From positions 91,664-155,663 of the forward strand of contig JAIXMQ010000065.1 in the NCBI GenBank assembly GCA_025716855.1: a stretch of 64,000 bases of DNA, written 5' to 3'. The stretch is from Pilaira anomala. Lineage: Eukaryota > Mucoromycota > Mucoromycetes > Mucorales > Mucoraceae. The translations under genes and the position numbers were made by a program. Below the pieces are notes generated by a model. The model saw only the letters and a program-made list of their open reading frames with translations, made no database searches and had not been told where the DNA came from. Within the stretch, counting starts at the first letter, position 1. Each line of letters starts with the position of its first letter. This document shows, one piece after another, positions 22,151 through 34,994 of the stretch.

Positions 22151-23131
22151 GTGCAGATAAAGATAGCTATATCAAATGTAATAAGACATGGTGGTGTCAA
22201 TTTGTTGGGCGCTAAATGTATCTTTTCAATTATTCATGCAGCAAAACATCAATACCATCTGGTAGTAGTTCCGAAATTCACTTTGTTCTTCTCAATTCGC
22301 TTTCTGGGGTCAGATGGTGTCAACCCTTTCAAATATTATTTTAGAACCAACATAGTTTACTCCTCCTTGTCGTGATAGACAATTGTCAAAGATTTCCCAT
22401 CATGTGATGGCTGAAAGTAGTTAGCGTAAAAAGTAAGGATGATGATGTGCAGGATGAACGAGAATAATACTACCAAGAAGTAGATAAATATGGTTTTATA
22501 GAGACTAAAACTGAATGATTTAGCACTGTCATTAATACAGAGTTTACAACACGCCCACATCGTGTTTAATATATATACTCTTCGTATCATATTTAATATT
22601 TTTTTTCTAATAAACAAACAATTTATACTGTTTTTAAACATATATTCTCGCCTTTGTTAAAGAGAATATATCGCTGCTCCTCATAGCCGTATACTCGTTA
22701 AGACAAACGATCTATGGAGTATGGTGACACTCATTTTCTATTTTTCCGTGTTTGAATTGAGTTTGATTCGTGATGGACTGCTTTTGGAACTTTTGTGTAA
22801 AGCGCCTACCTCCAATGGAACCATTATCCGTTTTTTTTCTCTTTATAGGTATATACACATATACATCTTTACTTTTGTTTACTTTGATTTTTATACATAT
22901 TGGTGCCAACCTGTAGTGGTAATATGCTCCCCCTGTATTTGCTTTATATATTTTACTAACTGTCCCTTAGTTGGATCATATTTTTAAATAAAAGTATTTT
23001 CATCTTTAAGCTCAGGTTTTTATTTTTTATCAACTCAAGTCTCATTTGTGTGCGCAAGTAACGTCACATAAAGCAAATTCTCTTTTCTTTTTCTTTTTCT
23101 TTTTCTTTTTTTTTTTTTTTTTTTGTTAACA

Positions 23132-24240
23132 ATGTCAAGCGCAGTAAAAGGAGTTAATAGAATATTATCTTTGGGCAACATTTCAAAGTTTACTAGAACA
23201 AACATACTATGTAAAAACAACCAATACTTTAACAGTAGTGTTCGTACCTATATACGACCACATTATTACAACAACCAGGAACAACCTTTATCAAAGGCTT
23301 TAAAAGCACAACAAAACCCATTTCATAAATTCGGTAGAATGATAAACAACATGGACCCAAAAAAAGTATTATGGTCCGTCATTGGTACGAATGTGGGTGT
23401 TTTTTTATTATGGCAGTACTCTATTAATTCCTATAAATCCTTTGGTGACGACTCTAAACTTAATTTTATGGTCAAGAATTTCATGTCTTCTCCTACTCAC
23501 TTGGCCGAAGGTAGAATTCATACGTTACTCACAAGTGCTTTCTCTCATAAATCACTTGACCATTTGGGTGTGAATATGTTGGTGCTTTATACGATGGGTC
23601 AAGGTGTGATTGAAGCCGTAGGCGCTTCTCGATTTCTTTTGCTTTATGCAGGTGCAGGTGTAGCTGCTTCTTTGGCTGCGGTTGGATACCGTACATTTAT
23701 TAAACCAATGTTGGAAAAGGGATATAATGTACGTACATCTAACGACAGTGGATTTTTAGGTTCTTTAGGAGCTTCTGGTAAAATATATATTTTTCTTTAT
23801 ATATATAAATCAAGTTATATACATGTATCTTGTTTTTAATTTTTTGTGATTATGAATAGGCTCTGTTACTGGAATAACAACATTTTATGCGTGTGCCTGT
23901 AAATAGTTTTTTTTTTTTTAAAAAAAAAGAAAGTCTTTGGTTACTGATTATTTTTTATATATATAGTTCCTAGAGCTACTTTTTTGGTATTCTTTGTCAT
24001 TCCTATGCCAGCCATTGCAGTGGTCGGTCTTTTTGCTTCCTATGATATCTATAAAGCATCTACATTAAATGTAAGTTACATGCGAGTAATAATTATATGT
24101 ATGTATGTCTATACTAATTAAGTTATATGCAGACTGGCATTATTGACAGTGCTGGACATATCGGTGGTTTTGCTTATGGCGCTGCCTATTGGTTTTTAAG
24201 AGTTCGACCTTTATTAAAAGCAGGTCGTTGGAGATTTTAA
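23132..24240 (+). CDS. Rhomboid-family intramembrane serine protease, mitochondrial type
   Basis: A polytopic protease that cleaves membrane proteins inside the bilayer. The start is the ATG at 23132, after a long T run. The basic N-terminus (VNRILSLGNISKFTRTNILC, later SVRTYIRPHYY) suggests mitochondrial import, as in Pcp1/PARL. Four exons join in frame. The first holds NVGVFLLWQYSINSYKSFGD, then FMSSPTHLAEGRIHTLLTSA and the conserved FSHKSLDHLGVNMLVLYTMG. The catalytic serine lies in GSLGASGSVTG, rebuilt across the first intron. The last two exons give PRATFLVFFVIPMPAIAVVG and the catalytic histidine segment DSAGHIGGFAYGAAYW. Both active-site residues are present, so it should be active. 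Family knowledge: Pcp1 processes the dynamin Mgm1. That role here is inferred from the leader. Confidence 0.88.
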
Positions 24241-24681
24241 AAAGGGTAAAAATAAGATTAGAATTGAAAATATTACACATATTTATACATATTGATAGAA
24301 TTGTACAAAAAATAAAATAAAATAAAACCCTGTATCACCTTCATTTCATGAAACAATTTTATCAGGCACACACTCTCTCTCTTTTATTCAATCGAGATAA
24401 TAGAATGGCTTATGGTTACTATATACAGAGATATTGGTACAACTAATAAGGTATTTTTTTTTTTGGTAACCTAGCCGCAAATAGGATCGAAAAAGATTAT
24501 AAAAGAGAGGTGTGTGGAGTAAAGTGTTTGAATTCAAATGTCGAAAAAAAAAATGTATCCCCAAGGATTTTGATTCGTTAGATTTTTGTTTATACCCCAA
24601 TTACCCTATAATGTTGGGTTCCTTTTTTTTTTCTTTTTTTTTTCTCTCTCTCTCTTTCTCTTTGTCACTTTTTATTTCAAG

Positions 24682-25905
24682 ATGGACTCCGTTCAAAGCC
24701 TTTTACCTTATTTAGTTCCTGTTGTTCTTGCTGCAGGTACTGCTTATTTCTTTGTTAACAAGAAGAGTAAGTATACCACCATCACGTCAAAAAGAAAAAA
24801 AAAAAATACTTCTCTTTACTGACATTTAAAAAATAAAAAAATTTAGGTGAGGTATTAGATGCCAAGGTGTTCAAAAACTTTAAATTGACCGAGAAAATTG
24901 TTATTTCTCATAACACTGCAATGTAAGTACCTCATCTAAGTAATAAAAAAGAAAAGTGCTATTAACGAAAAAAAATAGTTATCGTTTTGCCTTGCCTCGT
25001 AAGGATGCTTCTTTAGGTCTTCCTATTGGTCAACATGTTTCTGTTATGGCCGAGATCAATGGTAAACAAATCTCTCGTAGTTATACACCTACTACCTCTG
25101 ATGATGATCTCGGTCATTTCGATTTGCTTATCAAGGTAAAAAAAAAAAAAAAAAGGATTAATCGAAATCAAAGAAAGAGAGAGAGAAAATAGATATTTAT
25201 ACATATATTTTTATTATTATTATAGTCTTATCCTCAAGGTAATATCTCTAAAAAGTTCAGTGAGCTCAAGATTGGTGATGAGATGGCAGTTAGAGGACCT
25301 AAGGGTAACTTCAACTATACACCTAATATGTGTAGTGCTATTGGTATGATTGCTGGTGGTACTGGTATTACACCAATGCTTCAAGTAAGTAGTTAAAAGA
25401 ATATAGATTGAAGAGGAAGGGGGGGGGATATTAGATTGGTGTTTTTGGGATATTGATATAACTTTTTAATGATAGATTATCCATGCCATTGTTAAGAATC
25501 CTGCTGACAAGACAAAAGTGAGCCTTCTTTTCGGTAATGTAAGCGAGGAAGATATTTTACTTCGTGAGGAATTAGATGAACTTGCACGAAAGCATGAAAA
25601 CATTTCTGTTTATCATGTATTAAATACACCTCCTGTTGGTTGGACTCAAGGATCTGGCTTTGTTACTGCTGATATGATCAAAGAACATTGTCCTGCTCCT
25701 GCTAAGGATGTCAAGATGTTATTGTGTGGTCCTTTACCTATGGTGAAAGCTATGACTGAGGTAAAGATAATAATAAAGAGAGAAATATAAGATCAAATAG
25801 AGAGAGAGACATGTAACTAACTATTTTGAATAGAATTTGATCGAGTTGGGTTATGATAAACCTCGTGCTATCAGTCAACTTGCTGATCAAGTTTTCAAGT
25901 TTTAA
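24682..25905 (+). CDS. CBR1: NADH-cytochrome b5 reductase
   Basis: This FAD enzyme passes electrons from NADH to cytochrome b5 for fatty-acid desaturation, sterol synthesis and related reactions. The ATG at 24682 follows a CT-rich leader. The N-terminus ([20 protein letters not shown]) is a membrane anchor. Seven exons separated by introns of about 50-130 bases can be joined. The FAD site is the motif RSYTPTT in [18 protein letters not shown]. The next exon has [24 protein letters not shown] binding is shown by [14 protein letters not shown] and the C-terminal [12 protein letters not shown]. The tail [12 protein letters not shown] is the usual C-terminal phenylalanine of the family. All expected motifs are present. 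It lies 440 bases after the rhomboid gene on the same strand. Confidence 0.93.
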
Positions 25906-26150
25906 TTCTATACATTTATACACCCACCCACACACACACTCAATCACATATATTACACACACACAAACACATTTATAAAATAAAAATATAAAAAAGAAAC
26001 AACTCATTTATTCCTCTTACATTCAAAATATATTATTACTATGTTACAAGTCACGTTAGTTTTTGTGTGTGTATTTTTTAAATATAAAAATCACATTCTT
26101 TTTTTTTTTAAGCTTTTTTATTTTTTCCATTTGATTCTGTTATTCAACAC

Positions 26151-29100
26151 ATGTCTAGTAATTCACAGAATCATTGGTTAAGTAATATACTTCGACCTCG
26201 CGCATCTTCTATTTCAGTAGAATCCTGTCTCAACTTATCTACCAGCGATCCAACCACACCACTCGATGCACGACCTATTTTACCTTTACTTGACGCTTCT
26301 CAACCTTTAACTTCACGTTGTAAACATCTCGTTGCGTTTTCAGAAATTTGTAAAAGTTATAAACTCACGCATTTGGAAAACGTATTCTTTACAGTACAAG
26401 ATGTATTGGATCCAACCATGCCCCGTGAAGCACGTCATGTGGTCTTTGACTTCATGTTGGCTTGTATAGTAGGTCAATATACTGATTTAGGCATGGCGCG
26501 GGTTACGTTTTATTCGGCACTTCGAAACTACAACAATTGGGAAGACTTTAGTGACATGTACAAGGTGTTATTTGCACTTTGTAAAGAAGGAAGAGATATA
26601 TCTGGATTCGAAAAGAACATTTGTAAATTATTAATACATTGGTTGGATATAGCGATTGTACAACAAAGACCATCAGATCAACCTATTCCGTATTTATGTG
26701 ATATCTTACACTTGTTAACTTTGGTAGCTAAATTCAATTTTGCACTATTTGAAGAAGATGAAGTGACGAAAATGATTGACGCAACGCATAAAGCATTCTT
26801 TTCTTCTCATCATATTGATGATTCAAGAGCCTGTCTCGAATTCACCGATATTGTTGTAAGATATAGGTTTGTACCGTTTCATGCTTTACCTCATTTTTTG
26901 GATATCTTGGCTGCTTCAGTCATTTTGATACCCGGAAACCCAGACAAACCTGCTCCTGGTACTGCTTGGCCGATCTTTTCAAATTTACTTCGTTCTCATT
27001 GTGCTCATTCTGCCATTTTAACACTTTGTAAATTCTTGGATAAATCACCTTCAAATGTTGATAAAGATAATATCTTGATTAAAGGTGCAATTACCTTATT
27101 AGGTGAAACGGCTTGGGGTAAAAATAATAATACGGGCGGTGCTGATACTTATATGGTTTCGGATTCGGTCATTTTGATGTATTTAAGAAGAGCTGCAACC
27201 AAAGGAAATGATGCGATTAATGGCACGATTTTAAATATATTGATTTTATTAATTGGTGATAATAATAATCATCTTAGTTTAATGGAGTGGGAAGCTGTTT
27301 GGGATATTGTGGATGTTTGTACAAGTTATATATTAAAGATAACAGATAACAATAGTAACAACGATGTCAAGTTATTTGATGATGTCAGTCAATATCCTAC
27401 TACAGGTTGTATCTATCAATTTTCAAGGTTTAGTAAATTAGTCATGCATCAAACAAAGGGTCCTTTAGTACGTTGGATAGGTGTATTATATCAATTACGT
27501 GCTTATTGTAATGATGAAACTGCTAAAATATTATTAGATTATTATGTCACTGAACATTCCTTTTTACCTTCGACTGAAAATTGGTTAACTCTTTTAAAAG
27601 AAATTACAAATACATTTTATATTTATGCAACGAATGTGACACCAACCATTCGATTATCCATGTTGGCTATTGTTTATGACGTTTGTAATTCTGTCAAGGA
27701 CTTTTATTCAGAACTCATGTATGAAACGATTGTGATTCCAATGATGCAAACTTTACCTTTGGAAACTAATCTGGATATTCGACAAACAGCCATTGATTTA
27801 TTAGTGTCTTCATTATCAGATTGTCAAAGTGAATCTATTTTTACAAGACTTGTATCTGTTCTCCGTGATTGTGCTCAATGTCAATGTACAACGGTGATCA
27901 TACCAACGAACAATGAAGATTCAAACCCATCCAATGCTCGTGTCACTAGTATGCGTATGCCAATACAATCACATCGTACCTCTCCTTCATCTTCATCCTC
28001 TTCTATACCAACATTATCTACTCCAACTGCAACATCAAAATCACTCAATAAAACCTTTATCACCAATTCAAAAGAATCTACAGGATGCTGTATCGGTATC
28101 TCTGCCATGTGTGGCATCACTGAATTATTTGAAAATTTATTACTGGCTTCCAATGGCAAATTATGTGCAAAGACTTTTGATATCATTACTGAAATAGCAA
28201 ATGATGAAAAAGATTTAGCTTGTCCTTATGGTGGTCCTAAAATTGTTGCATTGGATTTATTATTAAGATTTAGATGTCCTACCAATCATCATCTTTATCT
28301 TATTGACGATAGTAAGTAATAAGCATAAAGAAAAAAACAATAGAGTGATTTCATATTAAATTTCTATCTCTATATATAGCCATTACAGAAGAAGATAGTG
28401 TGATTGCATCCATACGCGCACATCAACAAAAGAGAAAAGAAGAGTATGAAAAAAAGCGATCTTCCGAGAGATTTATACCAGGTCCTGCCAATACACCCAC
28501 CACCAAACTCGGCAGAAAGCCTATTTTTCATCCAAGTCCTCATGTATTTTCATATAATGAAAAGACACTGGATGATACAGAAGTCGTTTTGGATATTAAC
28601 GAAATGTTGAAATCGTATGTTGGCGTACTTACCAATTCACCCAACTGGGTCGTTGTTTCATTCGTTTTGAAACGGTTACCTCAGCAATTAAGTAACAAGC
28701 ACTTGTTTTGTGGTGCATCCCCATATATCAATAAACTACGTCGTAGATTAGTCAAATGGACCAGCACACGTAAATTCTTGGAAAATGTAGTGAACGTACC
28801 TGCCACAACCAAACGAAACGATCTCAACGTATACGCTTATAGTCTCTTAACCGTCTTGATTTCCTATCGTCGTATCTTTACTGAACCAAAGCAAGATCAA
28901 GATGAAATTGTCTATGCGTTTTATGTAGGTATTATGCAAGTGACAAGTGCAACTCGACTCTGTATTAATTCATTGACTGTCTGCTGTCATGAATTACCTC
29001 TATCTGTTGCTAAAATGTTGAACGAAATCTTGCAGCGCATGTCTCAAATTATTTCCGTCAGTAGTGTGTCTGTTCATATTTTGGAGTTCTTGTCAGGTTT

Positions 29101-31183
29101 AGCTAGGTTGCCAAACTTGTATGCTAATTTTACAGGCGATATGTATAAACCTGTATTTGCTATTGCCCTTAATTATTTGCAACATTCTCATTCACAACAG
29201 TATCAACAACAACAGCAACAGCAACAGCAACAATCGCAACAACAACAACATCCACAATCACAATCACAACAACAACAGCAGCAACTACAGCAAGTATCAC
29301 CGTTATCTACACCCGGTGCATCACCTTCAATCACAAGTCCTACCAGTAATAAAGAAGTAAGTCAAGGTGCATTGAAACAATACGTTTTAATCATGGCCTA
29401 TCTTGTGATTACGGTTTGGTTTACAGCGATTCCACTTCGTGAACGACGTAAACATGTGCCTTTTATCATCCAACGTCTCTTGAGTGGTATCTCTATGGGT
29501 AAAACCATTGATGAACAGACATACACATGTATCGATATGCTTTCTCGTTTCACATTTGCAGATGTGAGTTTAGCACCTGAAAAATCCATTGTTTCAAAGA
29601 TCTTGATGGGGGATGGTACGTTATCTGAACCCAAGAGTCCTAAACAATCTCAACGTACTTGGGTTTATGGTCATACTTTATTGACGCTTCGGACTGCAAA
29701 GTCTTTAGGTTGGGTTGAGGTCATGATCCGTAGACCTTCGGGTACAGTCTCTATGATGTGTTATGTGGAAAACAAGATCAAGTCAGAAGATATTGATTAT
29801 CGTACTTTACCTGCCTTATTAATGATGCAATATCAACCTGATTTATTAGCATCAAAGTATATTCATGAGAATAGTGAACCATCTCCAGACAAAAAGGAAG
29901 AAGGATTAGGTATTGTTTATGACCAAAATGTATCGAGTAGTAGAAGACCCTCTGAACAATCGATTGTAAACGCAAACATCACTTCACGTTCCGATGGATT
30001 AGTCATGACGCCTTCAGAGACGCCTGAACAATCTTCTCCAAGCAGACCTTCACTCTCTCAAAAGGGATTAATCGATTTACTCAACCGAGATTCTGAAACG
30101 AGTATTGTGACAGAAGAGGACAATGTGATGAAAAAGAGTCCAGAAGCCAACGTACGTGAAGTCTTATCGGAACCAAAGACGTCTACAGGTGAACCCACCT
30201 CTTCATTTAGTAGTAATCATCATCTTCGCAAGATTGAACCTTCAATTGATCCAGGATTTTTATACCTCCAATTCAACAATTATCCAGATATTTCAGCTGG
30301 AAGAAGTATGGATCTTTCACCTCCTTTACCTGATGATGAAGCGACCGCACGTACATTAGCTACATTTGATCGTATTCCAGTCGTTGATTTTCACAAGATT
30401 GGTGTCTTGTATGTTGGAAAAGGACAAAGCCATGAACTCGAGATATTAGCCAACACGTATGGATCACCCGACTATGTTCGATTCTTGAACGCATTAGGTA
30501 CCATTCAAAGATTGCGCGGGCGCACAGGAAACTCTGGTGGTCTTGATCGAGAAATGGATATTGATGGAAAATACGCTTACTTTTGGAAAGACGATGTGAC
30601 CGAAGCCGTATTTCATATTGCGACCTTGATGCCCACCGATTTAGAACGAGATCCTCAATGCAGTGCAAAGAAACGTCATATTGGTAACGATTATGTATCC
30701 GTGGTGTATAACGATAGTGGTATGGATTATGCCTTTGATACACTACCCTCTCAATTCAATTTCATCAATATTGTGGTCTCGCCTCATTCTATCTCGACTG
30801 AAGCCGTTTCTCCTTCTCATGCTTTAATTGGAGCAGAAAATACCTTCTTCAAAGTAGAGATGCAAAGAAGACCGGATATGCCTGATATTGGACCCATGAG
30901 TGAACCTAAATTGGTATCGGCCCAATCTTTACCTGGATTTGTAAGGTTGGCTGCGATTCATGCGAATATCTTTGCTCAGGTGTTTTGGCAGGCGGGTGCA
31001 GGTGGTAAAAGAGAATATGTGTCTCATTGGAGAGAGAGGTTAAAGCAAATTCATCGCATTAAGGAAAGATTGAATGGAAAACAACAACAGCAACAACAAC
31101 AACAACAACAACAACAACAAGCTGATACTACTAAAATTGGAAAGGATTATGAAGCCTTACTTGATTTTACAAAATATACATAA
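26151..31183 (+). CDS. TSC2: Tuberin (TSC2) homologue, Rheb GTPase-activating protein
   Basis: Two exons (26151-28311 and 28380-31183) with a 68-base intron encode about 1654 residues, close to the size of tuberin. The N-terminal half is helical, HEAT-like sequence (for example DLGMARVTFYSALRNYNNWE). A glutamine-rich insert lies near exon-2 residue 270. The C-terminal Rap-GAP domain is clear: KIGVLYVGKGQSHELEILAN, GSPDYVRFLNALG, the catalytic asparagine-thumb helix KKRHIGNDYVSVVYNDSG, then PSQFNFINIVVSPHSIS and RLAAIHANIFAQVFW. A 13-glutamine run stands near the C-terminus. Family knowledge: with hamartin, tuberin turns off Rheb and so restrains TORC1 and growth. Budding yeast lacks it but many other fungi keep it. 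It is 245 bases downstream of CBR1. The call rests on the GAP domain and overall length. Confidence 0.92.
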
Positions 31184-32514
31184 ATATCCCCATTTTTTCT
31201 TTTTTTATTAAAAAAAAATAAAATTTTATCATCATTATTATTATGTACACTATCAAAAAAAAAAAGGGGGGTCTCTAGCTTAGCATCAATACGGTATATT
31301 GCATAATTTAATAAATGTGATCTCAGATAGATGGCCCATCTTTTTTTAAAAACAGCCAAAATCTTTTCACGTTGACTACACAAGCTGCGTTCCTGATATG
31401 ATCGACATACAAGGGAATGATAAAATGTAGTAATTTTATAATACAAAAACCTTTTTATATCAATACCTGTCTAATACTTGAATGTTTGAATGAAAATACA
31501 TCATTTGATTTTTCCTACATAGAATATGTTGCTATGAACCATTATGGAAGTATCAATCAGTGCAACAACTGGATAATTCTAAAAATCACGAAACGACAAT
31601 GATTAAAAGTAAAGTTTGAAACTTCAGTATCAAAACCAGGCACTTTATTCAGCATCCGTAACACTCCTTAAAAACTCGCATTTGCCTTTCAAACTGTACC
31701 TTGGGCAAAAAGAAAGGACGATACTTTTGACAAAGAATTAAGCCTATTTACCTAGCACGTTACTAACAAATGACTGAATAAGGTTCTTTCGTTTTAACTG
31801 CTCATAATATAACAGAAAGTGTCATCATTATCGGAAAGTTAGTTTCCGAACTTGTGAAACGTTAATTGAGAAATCAAGTATAATAGCGAAAAAAAAAGCA
31901 GCAGCTTAAGGCATAACACATACATTACTACGATACACATTTATTGAGAACAAATAGAACCTTAATTGTGCTTCTTTTTTTCTTCGCGTATCACTTTTGC
32001 AGTAATTGACGCGATTCTCATGCCATGAACAATTATTTCCTGTAATAAATTTACCAAACTAAATTAACAATTGGCATGACGTATTTGTTGACATCAATAC
32101 AATTAAAAGTGCATGTGTGACAAAATAAAGCAAAGCAAAAAAAAAATATAGCATCACACGTAATGTATTGATGTACAAACAAGTGCTTTTAGTCTTGGAC
32201 TTATTTCTTCAGAATAAAGACGTCATGCTATACCTTATATTGTTTTACAAATGATGCGTTGTAACGGATGATTTTTTTTTTTAAAAAAAAAGAAACAAGA
32301 GAGAACATTTTATTGCTTACTTTCAGTTACTTTTTGGTCTTTTTGTTATGACGCTCCGATTTAAAATAGGGAAAGTGTTTTGTGGTACAAAAAAAGGAAC
32401 AAAAATTATTTTAGGATAAAAAAGAGACATGAGCCTCTTGACTCGGTAATACAAAAACTTTTTTTTTTTATTGTTCTTTTCTTTTCCACATTTTTTTCTT
32501 TCTTTAATATAATC
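31184..32514. other. Gene-free interval between TSC2 and the phospholipase D-like gene
   Basis: AATAAAATTTT downstream of TSC2 (31218) is a candidate polyadenylation signal. The rest has A/T runs and no convincing frame. The last ~100 bases are pyrimidine-rich and form the leader of the next gene. Confidence 0.5.
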
Positions 32515-33991
32515 ATGGATCATATATATCAACTGCTTTGTATACCTAAAGCTCCTTCCGTCTCTATCAATGATTTGGGAGGAAACTATAACCAATTTTT
32601 GGAAAAGGTGCGTAAAATATAACGGAAATTTATATAATAAGCCTCACTAATATTGATTGTAAAATTTCTTACAATAGTCCATGAAATCAGCCTCTGGTAT
32701 TGTGAAAGACAAAGAGCTCAAACATGAAGCATCAAATCAATTCTCGAAATTATTATCATCTAAATCACATAGTCCTTCTAATACTTTACGTACCATTAAT
32801 CAAATGTTTGATGAGGCCGCCAAGACGTGCCATTTTGATCGAGAGCGCGCATTAATTGAATGGCTTCAAACCTGTGTATGCAGTGCAGTCGAGTTTGGCT
32901 TAGATCCATCCTCTGCTCAAGATAAAGTTTATACTGAAAAACCACCTATGGTTAAAAAGACTTCAAGTAGCGAGCGAGGTGTGGCTCAAAGTAAAAATAA
33001 AAAGAAGCCGGTTGTTGTCCAAGATCCCGAGGATGAATGGGATGACGAAGAGTTTGGTTATGATCGTATTGGTAATTCTGACGATGACTATGTTCCTTCG
33101 GACGATGAAGGAGTTGTTCCCAAGAAACAAACCGCCGGACGTAAATCGTCTGCAACCAAGGAGACACCCTCAAGTACCGAAACTGAAACTAAAAAACCAA
33201 AGCCTGCACGTAAGAAGAAAGATGATCAAGTTGTACCTGCTTCCAAAAAGAATGAAGCTAGCTTCCCTGTGATTAAAGAAGGTGCTGGTGCAAGTGCGCT
33301 TCATAAATACATTCAAGATATTCCCTGTGTAAATGCTACTTCTGCTGATGTTTTAACAAATGGTTATTTTGCTAGAGCATTTTTCTTCCCTTCTAAAGAC
33401 AGTTTTAATGTAAGTGTTGTTAAAAAAAAAAGAATTGAGTACGTGATCGTAACTTTTTTAAATAGGCGTTTTTGTCTGTTCTGAACTCAGCAAAGAAGAC
33501 AATTGATATTTGTGTATTTGCATTTACAGACGATGATGTAGCTGATGCATTAATTGCAGCGAAAAAACGTAATGTGACTATTAAAATTATTACAGATAAT
33601 CAACAAGCGGCTGGTAAAGGAGCAGATGCAAAGAGACTGCAAGAATCTTATGGTATTCCTTTCAAGACCGATAACACGTACGTAAAAAAAAAAAAAAGCT
33701 TATTTTAGATCAATATAAAAAAAAAAAAAAACTCATCATTTTATAATATAGTACTGGATATATGCATAATAAATTTGCCATTATTGATGGTAAAACTCTC
33801 ATTAATGGAAGTTTCAATTGGTCCAAGGGGTAAGCGTTTTTGTTATATATATTTCATCTATATTACTAAACGTGTATATATGTATTTATAGTGCGAGATT
33901 CAAGAACAGGGAGAATGTTTTAATTACTAATATTCCTCAATGTATAAAAGAATATCAAGCACAATTCGATTCACTCTGGAAAGAGTTTTAA
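32515..33991 (+). CDS. Single-HKD phospholipase D family protein (PLD6/Zucchini-like) with a long charged N-terminal extension
   Basis: Five exons join in frame. Residues 1-90 form a helical region (MDHIYQLLCIPKAPSVSIND, then HFDRERALIEWLQTCVCSAV). Residues about 120-215 are disordered and strongly charged: acidic EDEWDDEEFGYD and SDDDYVPSDDEG, then lysine-rich KKPKPARKKKDD. The C-terminal ~170 residues are a phospholipase D fold: FFPSKDSFNAFLSVLNSAKK, TIDICVFAFTDDDVADALIA, IKIITDNQQAAGKGADAKRL, then the HKD motif in HNKFAIIDGKTLINGSFNWS and NRENVLITNIPQCIKEY. Proteins with one HKD motif act as dimers. The closest family is mitochondrial cardiolipin hydrolase/Zucchini nuclease. The extension is unlike animal PLD6, which has a short membrane anchor instead. 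Lipase versus nuclease activity cannot be decided from sequence. Nuclear location is plausible from the lysine stretches. Confidence 0.82.
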
Positions 33992-34216
33992 ATGTCATTT
34001 TATTTATAATTGTAATCATCATCATCATCAGTAATAGGCCCCTTTGGATATATATCAAAATAAAGGGGAACCAAAAAAAAAAAAAAAAAACTGTTCTCAC
34101 CCAACATGTATAATCTCCCTAATAAAGACCAAGTGAAATATAACTATATACACATAAAAACCAAATTTTAAAGCGTAAAAAAAGTTACATATTATTATTA
34201 TATTATGAATTGTATT

Positions 34217-34258
<42 letters not shown>

Positions 34259-34273
34259 TGTTTGGTTAAATGG

Positions 34274-34994
34274 TTATAAACTTAATAATAATAGACATGC
34301 AATGGCTACAATTGTCATGTATTGACTACTTGATTTGGTACTAGCTTCATTATTATGCATTGCAAAAATAGATCCTCCACCAGTAGGACGAGCCTTGCTT
34401 GCGTTTATTGGTAATGTAGTTACTGGTGCAGCATAAGGTCGAACTAAAATGGGTACAGATGTATTCGTCTTTGAAACTGAGTCTACAAACAAGACTATAT
34501 AATTACCAGGAAGTGTGCTGTTTGGGATAGCATACTATTTGCATATAAAAATAAGTTAATATACGTATTTAAACACTGGTTTATGCAAATATATTACACT
34601 AAGTTGATGTTCATAATAAACGTATGTGTTATGCGTTCTTCTGAAACTGAAGCCTTGAGATATATCTGCATTTGATGTGATTGTAATATCTGTGAAATTA
34701 AGAATAGGATCTTGAGTGGTGAACAAAACAGATAACTGTAAAACTAAATATGACGATTTTTAAGATACATTATTATTTATTTTCTTCTTTACATATTTAT
34801 TTGTTATATATATATATATACTTACGTTTTGGTAAATTCGTGTCATCAGGTAAAGTATAACTGATAGGCAACATTTGCCCAGCAACGTAAGGTGCATTTG
34901 GCTCAGGCAAAGTTACGTTGAAATTATGTGATGGTGAAAGAACTTCGGCGCATACAAGGCTACTTAGGACTGAAAATAACACAAAAAAGATCAT
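34274..34994 (-). CDS. Small GPI-anchored cell-wall or membrane protein, Kre9/Knh1-like N-terminus
   Basis: Three exons. The first gives a signal peptide (MIFFVLFSVLSSLVCAEV) and the SPSHNFNVTLPEPNAPYVAG, QMLPISYTL pattern of the Ser-Thr-rich GPI-anchored family. The second has LFTTQDPILNFTDITITSNA and GFSFRRTHNTYVYYEHQL. The third holds IPNSTLPGNYIVLFVDSVSK, an N-glycosylation site NTS, and a hydrophobic tail MTIVAIACLLLLSL-stop preceded by small residues, fitting GPI attachment. The product is about 190 residues. It is probably secreted and structural. No enzyme motif is seen. It is convergent with the upstream phospholipase-like gene, 283 bases apart, with an A run of about 31 at 34224-34256 between them. 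Confidence 0.72.

Larger units (their letters stand above)
19391..23131. other. 3.7 kb region of decayed DNA without an intact gene
   Basis: It contains two gene remnants described separately (20225-20545 and 21820-22400), a (TA)n tract at about 21675-21710, A/T homopolymers, and at 19800-19910 a stretch resembling an internal part of the 4.1/41.2 kb element (TCAATGGTAAGTCAT). The right end (about 22950-23131), with TTTTTC-rich tracts, is the presumed promoter and leader of the rhomboid gene. Confidence 0.4.

Noticed and set aside
30360..30743. 127-residue minus-strand ORF opposite the tuberin GAP domain
   Set aside because: The sense strand encodes the conserved Rap-GAP domain, so the antisense frame is incidental.
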